A DNA stretch of 64,000 nucleotides from Paralichthys olivaceus. Its lineage: Eukaryota; Chordata; Actinopteri; Pleuronectiformes; Paralichthyidae. The stretch lies in assembly GCF_024713975.1 (NCBI RefSeq), contig NC_091116.1, positions 9,764,986 to 9,828,985 on the forward strand, read 5' to 3'. Position numbers and translations under genes: made by a program. Positions 41,701 through 51,739 of this stretch are shown here, piece after piece; positions within the stretch are counted from its first letter, which is position 1; the number at the start of each line of letters is the position of its first letter. The notes below the pieces were generated by a model. The model searched no databases. It was not told where the DNA came from and was given only the letters and a program-made list of their open reading frames with translations.

Positions 41701-44700
41701 ATGCATGGACACGCACAGACACACGCAAGCTCTCTTCTACCAGCAGCAAACTGAGGGATGCAAAGAGAGGGATAGAAACCAGTAGAAGCAGGAGCACGAT
41801 GTTCTATTTGTCTTAAACCCATCTGATTACATCCAGTTGTGTTGTGATTTTTTATGGCTGCAGTTTACATCCATTATTGCTTTGTAATGCCTTCTCTGGT
41901 GAAGCCCTCATTTCACATTTTCACACAAGTTGCAGTTGTTGAACAGGGCTGGATCTCTTTCAGGACCTCACACTGCGCCCAGCTCTGCTTTCGCTCAAAC
42001 CGTACAATAAAGTGAGGCGAAAACATTACTTACACTCAGCTTGACGCTTTTGTGTGAGCGAACACGGATAAAGGGGAGGTAAGAGAGCAGGAGGAGGGAT
42101 TGAGACCATAACTGTACAGCAAAGACACGGGAAGGCATTGGGGTTTCTGTTAGTACTATTTCATATTTTTTTCTCTTTTCGGAACACTTTGCCTCTTGAG
42201 CTTCAAAAAACGCCACAATATTGTCTCATATATTTTAAAGTCCACTTGATTTAGCTCTCACAGTTTTTATGGTTTAAAAACAATATTGCCTGTAGGTTTT
42301 GCTGTGCAGCATCTGTCATATACAAAAAAAAATCCAAACTGTGCAGAATTTAGCACTTCTGACCTAGTTCTAAAGCTAGGTGCCTGAAACCACCAGGATT
42401 TGTTCTTAATGATAGGTGCCACTTCTCTCAAATATAGTTCACGCCTTGTTTTGCAATGGAAAATGTTATATTTTTAACAGTGTGGGCAATGCAAGCACCA
42501 TCTGTTCGTTTGCTTTGTCCACATCCACATCGTGTACTGCCCCTCTGTCGCTACACATCCGCCCTTTTATAATCTCCACCACGACTTAACTTTCCTGTGT
42601 AGATATGTTTATGATGTTTTTATGAAGGTAGAGGATGAAGTCATTGGAGTAAAAAAACAATTTGTAGGGTTTTGGTGGAGTTTTGTGATGGTGAAATTGA
42701 TGCACGTCATGTACACAGTTAAAGGCTTTAGGGAGGCATATGGGGTTATTTTATATATTTGATTTCTACTGGTTGGTCAAGTTGGAAAGCTAACTAACAA
42801 AGTCTAATTGGCAAAGAACATCATGCTGGTAGAACATCCGTAATGTCAGCTATAGTAAATAAGACAATGTTTGGTTTCAAAGTCTTATTCATCTCTATTT
42901 TTCCTGAAAGCACATTTCTCATCATACTCCTCCAACTTCTTCATAGTATAGTAAGCGTAGTATTGATATACATTATGTGAGTTAGGTAATATATGGGTCA
43001 GCCCTTTTTACATGTCACACAAACAAGCTTTTGATGGACAAGGATAAATAATGAATGAGAGCATCCCATCTGTGATGCAGTCATCTCAATGTCTCTCGCC
43101 ATTGGCCGAGCCGGGTTGGCTTCGTTGTTAGCGAATGGCTGCAGGCAAACTGTCTCCACATAAGCGAGCGCTTCCTTCCGACCAGTTTCAACTCTTTTGT
43201 TCTAAGGGGGCATGCGCAAACTAAGCCCCCCCAACCCCACCCCACCCCAGACCTGCAAGTACACATTGTACAGATATACAGTGCGACGAGTTGTGGCTTC
43301 AAACGAGAAGTGTTTTTGTTATAGAAATCCTCAGCGCCTCGCTGCGCCTGTCTCAGGCTCTAGATTGTTTCTTCGATTAGCGGCACATAGTTGAGGGACG
43401 AGAAGAAGTCGTGACCTTCAACTAATGAGGTTAATAATTTCACTGCATGCGTTGAACTGAAAACCCACAAACAAGCTGGTCATGCATGCCCCTTGCCGCC
43501 ATTTTGTCCCCCACAAGTACCTCCATGCGGGCTGACCTCCTCTTTGTTCTCGACAGTTCCACTACTCATCAGCAATTTTTATTTCACTCTTAAAATACAG
43601 TGTTATTACATCTTTTGAGTTTTCTTTTCTTATTTTTGTTGCTCACCATCAGCTCTTTAAGCCACCGTTTTATTTTGACTTTGTTTAGACTGTAGTATCG
43701 AATTTTTGCACGCCTGCGTGGGAGCAACAATGGAGGTACAGGCGTGCTCCACTCTAGACCCATACTGTGTGTATGTGTGTGTCCAGTGAGCATCCACTGA
43801 TGTGCAGTGACAGGGCCATCTAAAGGCATACCTTCAGCAACATGCACATCCTCCTACAGATAAGGAGGAGGTGAATGTTTGGTGTGATATTCAGGGATCC
43901 ACTCTTCACTATAAAGTGATACATGGAGATGTAGAGAAGTCACCATCACTGATAGGGTGTTGAGGAAATGAATGAAGGAGGGGCTTATTGGCGAGCCTAG
44001 AGCGTGATAATGGTGTGTGGTCAAAAGTAGCTCATCCTATTGGATGGATCACCCTAATCTCTGCTGACAGTTTACATAACAACAGAAGGGGAGGTGACAT
44101 GACGCCTTATGAAGTGACATCACTACCTATCCTCCTATCGGCCATCGCCAATGCGCCCAATCGTCAGAGAGTGTATATGCGATTCAGGCTTAGCAAGGGG
44201 GCAATCAGGAGGACTTAACACTCTAAGGCGCGCTCCCGCTGTATGCACACGCACTCCCACTCCCATCCCTGTCCTACACACAGCTCCATCCTGGTCTCCA
44301 TTGTAGGTCAGGCTCCCCTATGTGAAGCTCACAAAGCGGAGGGGAGCAGGGGGTTTGGGCCAAAGGGCGCAGGTCAGAAGGACAGAGGTGGTTGTTGTTG
44401 TGTTTTTTTTGGGGTGCTTTTTGGTGGGGTGGGCAACAATGAGAGAGAAGTGGCTGGCCGGGGCAGGAGGAGCGCAGGGCAGGAACACAGAGGCCCTAAA
44501 GCTGCTCTTCTGGAAACTGGAGAAGCATTTGAAGAGGTAACGATATCTGTAGTGGTTTCATCTTGTCAGGGGGGTCGAGTTATTGTGGCGGGGGCCAGGT
44601 CTACTGCAGCGGCCGTGGGGTTAAACGAGAACTGGCACCAAGGGGCTTTGTTTTGCTGTATCCGTGTGACTGTTGTGGTTGTTGTGGTGACATTCTGCTG

Positions 44701-47593
44701 ATTAAATGCTGAAGTAGGGCCTACAGTTTGAAACCATTTTTATGAAACTTAATACCTGTGGCAAAATCTTACTTCAAGTGAAAGCAGTTGTATGCCTCTG
44801 CCTGCTACAAGGCATCAAGGCTCATCACACCGGCATGTTTTAGCCCCCTGCTCAGCTGTCCATGGATGTTCAGGACATGATGTTCTAGCTTCTGTATATG
44901 CATGCTGCCACAATTGACTGTGTGTGAACTGCCTGATATATCAACTGCCTGATAAACATTCTAGTTCCTCATTTGATCGAGTCTGCCCATATTTACTTTC
45001 CTCTGCTCAGTTATCAGGCCAATAATAGACGTCACTCTCCCAAACCCAGTGTACAACATGTCCCACCTACAAACACACTTTTCTACTGTGGACAATCTGT
45101 ACAATTTGTACCTCTGTTCTACATTGTCTCAGATTTTTTTCCCACACTTTTTGCACAAGCATACATGAGTCATGTCTTTACAGTACTGAAAAGAAAAGTT
45201 GTGACAAACATTATCACAGTACAATCACTCAAACCCACCGTTTCCCATTTCTTTGGCAGCACAGCTAAAGTCAGTGACAGAGCTGGAGCAACTGAAATAC
45301 ACACACATGAGCAGGCTAATGGGTTTTGTCTTTGTCTCATCAGAAAAGTTAGATCTCTAAGATCCAACGCAGTCAGTCCAGTTCCTGCTGGTACCAGCCA
45401 GAGACAGATGTAACACAGCTAAGGTGCTTAGAGCAGGACAGTTTTCTGAAAGGAGCTCCTGCAGTCAGACATTGCCCCACTGCTGCTCTGAGTTTTAGAC
45501 TGCTGTTAAAGCTCTTGTGGTGTGGTTGTGTTGTGTTGTGTGGTCATAAGTCTGAAAAGAAAACTACACCCTGATTGTAGCAGGCGCAGCTCAACGGTTT
45601 TTAGTTTCAGTCACTTTTTTGTCTTGACCACTTCTGTTAACATGTGCTTCCTTTTTTCCTTTGTGTGCTGCTGATCCCGAGGCTCCCATAGCGACCACAC
45701 CAGTCCACACCTACACATCACAAACCAAATGACATCGGAGTCCCTAAATTGATGAATAATTAAAGTGAAATATTGATCTGATCAGCAGCTCCAAGTAGTT
45801 TTCACAAAAAGAATCAAATCGGCCTCTGTGTATTTTAAGTTGCCCTTGTACAGGTTTCAGTTGCATGAGTGTCATTAATTGATAACAGCACAGATTGTGT
45901 CTAATCACAAAATTCCAAAGTCATTTAAATTATGGCTTGAACTAAATTGTGTTGTTATTACAATATAATCCATGAAGTTCATTCATGAGGATTTCCTGAC
46001 AATGTCTGAAGACAAAATAAGTGTGAAAATCTTATTGATAAAGTTGTGAACTTAGCTCTTACTTGATTCGTCAGGAGATTGATGGTTCCGCCTATACGAT
46101 TTCTGCAACCCTGCACAAATACTGTTGATTTTTTTTTAAATAAGTGAGTTATAAATATTGCGATTGATTTTCTGTCAAAAACAGCAAACCAGAGACAGCT
46201 CATGAATCCTTTGCAGCAACACCTCGTGAGAAGAGAGGGGTGGTCCTGTTCTCCTGTAAAGCACAGTGTGTTCCCAAACTGATCTGAGCTCAGCCTCCGC
46301 AGTTTCGACCATCCATCCCCTCTTATTGACCGTCCGGTGTTATTTACCTTCTCGAGTGACAGCTGGCCAGTGCTGAGATCAGCTCCTCCGCTTGGGTCAG
46401 GCCCTGGGCAATTGATCATGTTCTCTCAAATTACATAAAGCCTGCGTTAGAGGCAGTTTTGCATCTTGTGTGATTTTTTAGAAATGGGTTACAACCAATA
46501 GGTGGAGACATTGCTTCACATGACAGCTTGTGACTGCTGAGGAAAGTTTTCCCATCACCTACAGTCCACATTTCCACCTGATCAACCAAACACTGAATGG
46601 AAGCTAAACTTGCTTTGTTATTTATTGTTGACTTAATGCCTGCGCGTTGCTGTTCCTCCATTAGATTGTGTATTTCAGTTGGATGCGGGCTTTTATAGAA
46701 ATCGTTGCAGCAGGTAGAGCGATGCTGCATAAATTATTCCCATCAGCCACCTCTCCGCCAATGAGCGTCGCGGCAGCTCCAGTTTCGACCACGCATTATG
46801 CTAATGAGCTCCCTTTCTCGGCCAATCGAGCGGCCGCTGGCGCTGTTTTCCCCGCACGCATCATCCAGGGAGGGATCCGCTGTTTGTGGAGCCGCAGCCC
46901 GCCGCCTTCAGTCTTTGTGTGCCCCGTCCTCCGGCTGCAAGCTCCGCGGTCGCTCCGGTGAGCAGACCCAGCAGCAGCCCGCCCTCCAATACACTAGAAT
47001 GCGCAGTTTTTCTACTTTTATACCGCCGGACTCCCTCTCTGTGCCGCCGATGGGGTTTTAATGGACGGGGTAGCATGAATCCCCAGTGTTACACAGTGGC
47101 GATGGACCTTGGCGTTTGTCAGCTGAGGAATTTCTCGATTTCGTTTCTGTCCTCGGTGCTGGGGAAGGAGAGCGCGTCAGTCAGGGTCGACAAGAGGTAA
47201 TATTCAAGTCAGGAGGCTTTGTTGCTCACAGGATTCACAATGAAACATGTCGTGCGTGTTGCCTCATTGATTCTCCACCAGCAGAAAACCTGCAACCTCC
47301 ATCTGCTCCTCTTTGTTGCAGACAGTAATCCTGATAATTAATTTTATTGACATGATAGATCTCACATCCCTGCATTTGGCAGTTTGCCCTTGATGGAGAC
47401 ATTTCCATCACACACTGCAGTGCTCTGCTGATGTTACACCAAAATCATCCAACAAATCACTAATGTATATATATTTTTCTCTTCTTGCCCTTCAGCTCTT
47501 CTGGTGCAAGTGTGGTGGCCATTGACAACAAGATCGAACAAGCAATGGTAAGCTGTTTTTCATCCTCTTTTAATCAGTCATATTTACCCGCAT

Positions 47594-47662
<69 letters not shown>

Positions 47663-49400
47663 TTATACATACAAAAAAGCCTGATCACATTCTGAATGTG
47701 CCAGTTTTATGTAACCCATGCACCAACTCCTACATCGTACCCATCCAGCTTTTATTTTGTACCATTAAAATCGCCTGTCATTGTTGATTTATCAGAGGAT
47801 TGATTGTGAAGGTAATAAATACATGGAGCATAAAGCAGCTTGGAATGAATGAATGAATGAATGAATGAATGGAAGGAAGGCATGATGGTGCTCTTCTGTG
47901 TCCTGTACGTCTTTTTTTTTGCGTTACAAAAACACTGATGTTTTCCTGCACATATGCACCTGCTGGTATGCACAGAGGCAACAGGAGCTTCCTGCTCTGT
48001 CACAATTTGGACAGATGACCTCCGGCTTGTTGGCAACTTGATGCGGGCCAGGCTAAGGTTCACACGCCATCCCTCCCTCCTTCTCTCTCCCTCATAAGCA
48101 TGTATCATCCCTTACCCTCTCTCCCTCCCTCCCCCTGTCCCGTGTTGCTAGGCAAGCAGCAGCCTCCCCTTGGCTCGGTATAAATAACTCTGCCTTCCAT
48201 TGGCTCCTCCCACCCCGATGCAGGAACAATTTGTTCCCGGGACATGGGAGAGGGAGGAGGAGTGAGGAAGGAGGGGCGGGTCTGCAGAGGAGGGGATGGT
48301 GGGATTATAAAACACAAATCCCACTTTCTGCAGCAGCAACCTGGCACAACACAACATCATCACCACCACCACCACTATCATCACAAACCGTATTTCTGAG
48401 GAGTTCATGGTTTCATCTTCACACACCGAGACCGCTGATGTGCTGTGAAAGTGATTTATGATGCTAGTTCAACCTTTGAACTCTGCTGTCACACATTTTC
48501 CCATACAAGCTTGTTTCCGAGTCCTCCAGTCAGCTTAGTTAATGTTGAAGTAGTAGTCTGTAAATTTATAAACTGAGTAAATAAAGAAATGAGAATGCTT
48601 TAGGAAGTTGAGAAACAAGCGTGAATCAGAAGTGATTACATCTGCAACTAACAATCTGTCTCATTAAATATTATGTGTTGATTAATGTATTTTATTATTT
48701 ATTAGTATTGTCTTGATCAATTCATTCATTTAGACTACAGTGGAAAATAATGGAGGATAAAGCCCAAAGCGACCACTCCAGATTACTTTTCTTAGTCTGA
48801 GTAAAAGTCCAGTACCAGAAATATTCAATTTAATATTTTTACATTGAAGGAGAACATATTTTGCATTTTTACTCAGAATAATCAATTGTCAAAATATTTG
48901 CCGATCAATAACATGACTTATTGTCTCGGTGACTATAGAAAAGTTGTTGCAAAGTAGCATATTTTAGCATGTGTTTTATTTTTTGTTTTGTAACAAGCAG
49001 ACTGGTTTAAACCAGAAATGTAGTTTGAACAAGATGTTTTCTTTCCTCTCAGGGGAAATGTAGACGAAGGAATCTGATTAATTATTTAGCTAACCATCTC
49101 TCGCTCTTTGTCCCCCCCCCTTCCCTTCGTTTACAGGACCTGGTGAAAAGCCACCTTATGTACGCTGTGCGCGAGGAGGTGGAGGTGCTGAAGGAGCAGA
49201 TCAAGGAGCTGATCGAGCGCAACACTCAACTGGAGCAGGAGAATAACCTGCTCAAAAACCTGGCCAGCCCCGAGCAGATGGCCCAGTTCCAGGCACAGGT
49301 CCAGACCGACTGCTCCCCGACAAGCGCCGCCCAGCCCCCAGTCCCGGTCGGAACTACACAAGTCCTCCCCTCTGCACAGAACTCCAGCTCGTCTGCGTAA
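30697..49400 (+). CDS. tsc22d1: TSC22 domain family protein 1, long isoform (three coding exons)
   Basis: Exons 30697-32771, 47496-47547 and 49137-49400 join in phase (donors GAGGACAG|GTGAGG and GCAATG|GTAAGC; acceptors TTCAG|C and TACAG|G) to give 796 aa. N-terminal conserved region, about residues 70-121: [10 protein letters not shown], then [20 protein letters not shown]. Second conserved block, residues 322-349: RFRVVKLD and [13 protein letters not shown]; RFxV motifs of this type bind WNK/SPAK-family CCT domains. The rest is P/Q/S-rich and disordered. The C-terminus has the TSC box ([20 protein letters not shown]) and a leucine zipper (residues about 715-750) for homo- and heterodimers among TSC22 family members. 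It is shorter than the mammalian long form (about 1070 aa), mainly in the Q-rich middle. Similarity of both first exons points to TSC22D1 rather than D2, D3 or D4. Confidence 0.93.
32772..43080. other. tsc22d1 long-isoform intron, first 10 kb
   Basis: AT-rich non-coding sequence. I find no tRNA, coding domain or intact transposon, and the small open frames here are not convincing. The full intron is 32772-47495. Confidence 0.7.
43083..43520. promoter_or_regulatory. Candidate intronic regulatory island
   Basis: A locally GC-richer segment with an inverted CCAAT box (CGCCATTGGCCGAG, about 43100), GGCATGCGCAAAC near 43208 and a YY1-type GCCGCCATTTTG near 43497. Inferred from motifs only. Confidence 0.3.
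43986..44240 (+). promoter_or_regulatory. tsc22d1: Candidate alternative tsc22d1 promoter with four CCAAT boxes
   Basis: ATTGG at 43986 and 44039 and CCAAT at 44148 and 44157 suggest NF-Y binding. No TATA box is apparent near the expected position. It lies 200-450 bp upstream of the possible first exon at 44439. Confidence 0.35.
44439..44536 (+). CDS. tsc22d1: Possible third alternative first exon of tsc22d1
   Basis: ATG 44439 has A at -3. The frame reads [16 protein letters not shown], then [16 protein letters not shown], and reaches AG|GTAACG at 44536 with the same phase (two bases of a serine codon) as the two recognised first exons. Splicing to 47496 would give [12 protein letters not shown] and the full TSC box. 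The GTAACG donor has C at +5, which is weak. The peptide is basic and hydrophobic with no domain. The support is phase, position and upstream CCAAT boxes; I cannot confirm conservation. Confidence 0.35.
46740..47074 (+). promoter_or_regulatory. tsc22d1: tsc22d1 short-isoform promoter and 5' UTR
   Basis: CpG-rich, with CCAAT boxes at 46758 and 46822 and an octamer-like ATGCTAAT at 46798-46805. It leads directly into the short-isoform ATG at 47075. The exact transcription start is not visible; about 46850-46900 is likely from CCAAT spacing. Confidence 0.6.
47075..47196 (+). CDS. tsc22d1: tsc22d1 short-isoform first coding exon
   Basis: Encodes 40 residues plus two bases of a serine codon. A second in-frame ATG (AMDLG, 47102) is also conserved in the family and could serve as an alternative start. 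Confidence 0.93.
47075..49400 (+). CDS. tsc22d1: TSC22 domain family protein 1, short isoform (TSC-22)
   Basis: Exons 47075-47196, 47496-47547 and 49137-49400 give 145 aa, against 144 in the human short isoform. The first exon reads [20 protein letters not shown] followed by [20 protein letters not shown], closely matching the known TSC22D1 short N-terminus ([19 protein letters not shown] type). It ends AAGAG|GTAATA in phase 2. The shared part supplies the TSC box and leucine zipper. This isoform is the classic TGF-beta-stimulated clone 22, a leucine-zipper regulator acting in nucleus and cytoplasm. Its separate promoter allows control independent of the long form. Confidence 0.95.
47496..47547 (+). 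CDS. tsc22d1: tsc22d1 shared exon, start of the TSC box
   Basis: This 52-nt exon encodes [17 protein letters not shown] after completing the split serine codon. It is preceded by a pyrimidine tract and TTCAG and followed by GTAAGC. It is used by all isoforms. Confidence 0.95.
47598..47658. repeat. (TA)n microsatellite
   Basis: About 30 uninterrupted TA units, 50 bp inside the intron after the shared exon. Confidence 0.98.
47843..47871. repeat. (GAAT)n microsatellite
   Basis: About seven units of GAAT/TGAA followed by GGAAGGAAGG. Confidence 0.97.
48140..48300 (+). promoter_or_regulatory. tsc22d1: Candidate promoter/enhancer in the intron before the last tsc22d1 exon
   Basis: The segment holds an RFX-type X box GTTGCTAGGCAAG (48144-48156), TATAAATA (48179-48186), an inverted CCAAT (CCATTGGCTCC, about 48197) and a GC box (GGGGCGGG, about 48274). 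A transcript from here could encode a protein starting at the Met-Asp-Leu-Val region of the TSC box. Inferred from motifs only. Confidence 0.35.
49137..49400 (+). CDS. tsc22d1: tsc22d1 terminal coding exon (TSC box and leucine zipper)
   Basis: Begins GACCTGGTG (DLV) after TTTACAG and ends TAA at 49398-49400. It encodes [20 protein letters not shown], then [20 protein letters not shown] with leucines or isoleucines at heptad spacing, then a short S/P/Q-rich tail. The zipper is nearly identical to the vertebrate consensus. Confidence 0.96.
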   Translation, partial: DLVKSHLMYAVREEVEVLKEQIKELIERNTQLEQENNLLKNLASPEQMAQFQAQVQTDCSPTSAAQPPVPVGTTQVLPSAQNSSSSA

Positions 49401-50512
49401 CACAGAACCTGCACACTGAAGAGCTCCTGAAGGATGAGAGATAGAGGGGATGGAAGGAAGAAGATGAGGAGGAGGAAGGAGTCTTGCCATACTGTGAACT
49501 GACTCTAGCATCAACACCGACTTTGCCACCGTCTCAAGGACACTTCATCTTAACCCGGATGACGAAAAACAACTTTCCTTTGTTGCACATCTTTATTTAA
49601 CTGAAAAACTTTGGAGTTGTACCGGCGTGTGTTTTTAATTTTGCTTCGTCGCTGACTTTTGCTTCAGACAATCGTCATGCTGGTCGTCGCAGTGATGTCG
49701 AGAAGGACGGAGCTGACAGGAACCGACAGTTGTCTAGGGCCACTGGAGGAAGGAGGAGCTATAACGCATAGTTTCGGCCAATCAGGGGGAGCACGCCGCA
49801 TGCTCTTGTCAGTGCCGTTGAATTCCGTTGTAGTGTGACCACCCCCCGTCCCCCGTGGAAAGTGTGCCATCGCCCTGCCCCACGCTGTTCATCTGCACAC
49901 ATTTTTTTACTCAGCAGCTTCTTGTTTGGTTTTTTTCTTCTTCTTTTTTTCCCCCCTTCTCACGTTTGAACTTTTTTCCGATGATGCCGACAGCGGACGA
50001 AGATTTGCACGTCCCATCTGGAATGGGACTCAAATAATCGCGCTGACATTTTTTCTGGGTCTCAACCCTCACAGCATCTGAATACAATGAGAGGACTTTA
50101 TTTTCTGGGTTGAGGTTATTGTGAAAGAAAAAAAAAAGATATTACCTGTCTCATTGTTCACTTTGAGAACTCTGTGCTCTTTCTGCGGTTCACGTTGCCG
50201 TCCCCACCCTAACGTTCTTGCCCCTTCTTGGATGGAGCATTAAACATTTATGCAGGGAATCCTTGTTTATTAGGGTGGGCTGGGAAAGGATGATAATTTG
50301 TTTTTGTCTTGTTTTCCTTTTTTTGCTGTTATTGGTGTAATAATTGTTTGTAAAAATAAATAACAGAGAGGCGAATAAATAGGACATGACTGTTTCTAGG
50401 TAGTGAACTTTGTACATATGACAAATGTCCAATTAAACTCTTCCAAGTGCCTGGTTTCTAACCATAGATACATATATAAAAGCTTTTTTTAGTTGTCTTA
50501 TTCATATATTTG

Positions 50513-50547
<35 letters not shown>

Positions 50548-51020
50548 CTATGGTTTTGCCAGGTTTTGAAAATACCTGTGATGTCATTACTCAGGGTGGG
50601 ACCAGAAGAGGATTATTTACCTCCGCACTATAAGATGCTGTCTCTCCTGCAGTGACACACGGCCTCGTACTGTACGTGACCTCTCCTCTGCTGTCGCTTC
50701 AAACTCACTCGCTCAAATGATCTGGACTGTTTTACCATTATTGGGGACATGTGTAGTTGTTTTTTAATGAACTATTATTTTCTGTTGTTTATTTTCTTTT
50801 ATGTCTTTTGTACAGCTGAGTGTTTTAAGTTGCTCGTAGTGCAACTGGAGCACTGAACACAATAGTGAGACACTTGACAAAACAAAAAAGAAATGAGAGG
50901 AAAAGAAAATGCCTAGCAAAATTGTCGATGTTTTGTGCATGTTCCTCAGCCCATCACAAATGTGACGTTAAAATTGCACTAGACAGTTGCACCTCAAATA
51001 AAAATGAAAACTAAAGAGCA
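49401..51020 (+). other. tsc22d1: tsc22d1 3' UTR
   Basis: Candidate polyadenylation signals are ATTAAA (50432-50437) and AATAAA (50997-51002). Two Pumilio-type sites are present, TGTACATA (50411-50418) and TGTATATA (50511-50518). The extent is inferred from the signals and the typical length of this UTR. Confidence 0.65.
50460..50555. repeat. Long inverted repeat (hairpin) in the tsc22d1 3' UTR region
   Basis: AACCATAGATA at 50460-50470 is exactly complementary to TATCTATGGTT at 50545-50555, and the flanking TA-rich sequence extends the pairing. The loop contains a (TA)n run and one Pumilio-type site. Confidence 0.7.
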
Positions 51021-51564
51021 AAAAGATGGACTGATTGTTTTCTTTCTTCAAGGTAACTCTACCAAGGAGGTTACGCTCTGGACTGCGTTTGTTTGTCTGT
51101 TAGCAGGATTATGCAAAAACAACTGGGCGGATTTCACCAAAACTTGCGATATGGGTCGAGGAAGAAGCAATTTTAATTCACAATCACATTTCCAATGTCT
51201 AACATTGTAAGATGTGGCATTTTAAAACATTTCCATTAATTCATGGCTCTTGACCTCGGAAAAAATCAGACATGTTTAGTGGACTGACATAAGTGTGTGC
51301 AATTTGGAATAGATCCACTTCATAAGTGGACTGTTGATTTTGGTCAAATATTTAACAATTTTACGGCTTTTTGTCCTTGGAACCCTTAAAATGTGATTTT
51401 CAATCATTCACCTGAGGCAGACGTGGGTTAACCACAAACCAGTTCCACAATGTAAAAGTAAACAGCTGGTTTTCATGTTCTAGTAAATAATCCCCCCACC
51501 ACTGACGCCCAGTTGACCCAGACTTCCCAGTTATCAGCATGTGGGTTTCTCCTCTCCTGACCCC

Positions 51565-51735
51565 ATGTAAATGTTTTTCTATATAGGCCCCTCTCATTGG
51601 CTCTATAAGAACGAGCCCCCTAAAGCCGTCCCACGCTAGCCCCGCCCACTCCTCCCTCACGTGTACCCGCATGCGGTCAGCGAGGACGCGCAAATAGGAG
51701 CGCGCACCCATAAAGGGCGACGTCATGGGAGGAGA
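51565..51735. promoter_or_regulatory. Promoter-like island downstream of tsc22d1
   Basis: This GC-rich patch in AT-rich surroundings contains CTATATAGG (about 51579), inverted CCAAT (CATTGG, 51595), CTCTATAAG (51601), a GC box CCCGCCC (about 51641), the E box CACGTG (51658-51663) and CRE-like GACGTCAT (about 51719). No linked coding exon was found on either strand. Confidence 0.35.
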
Positions 51736-51739
51736 CTGA

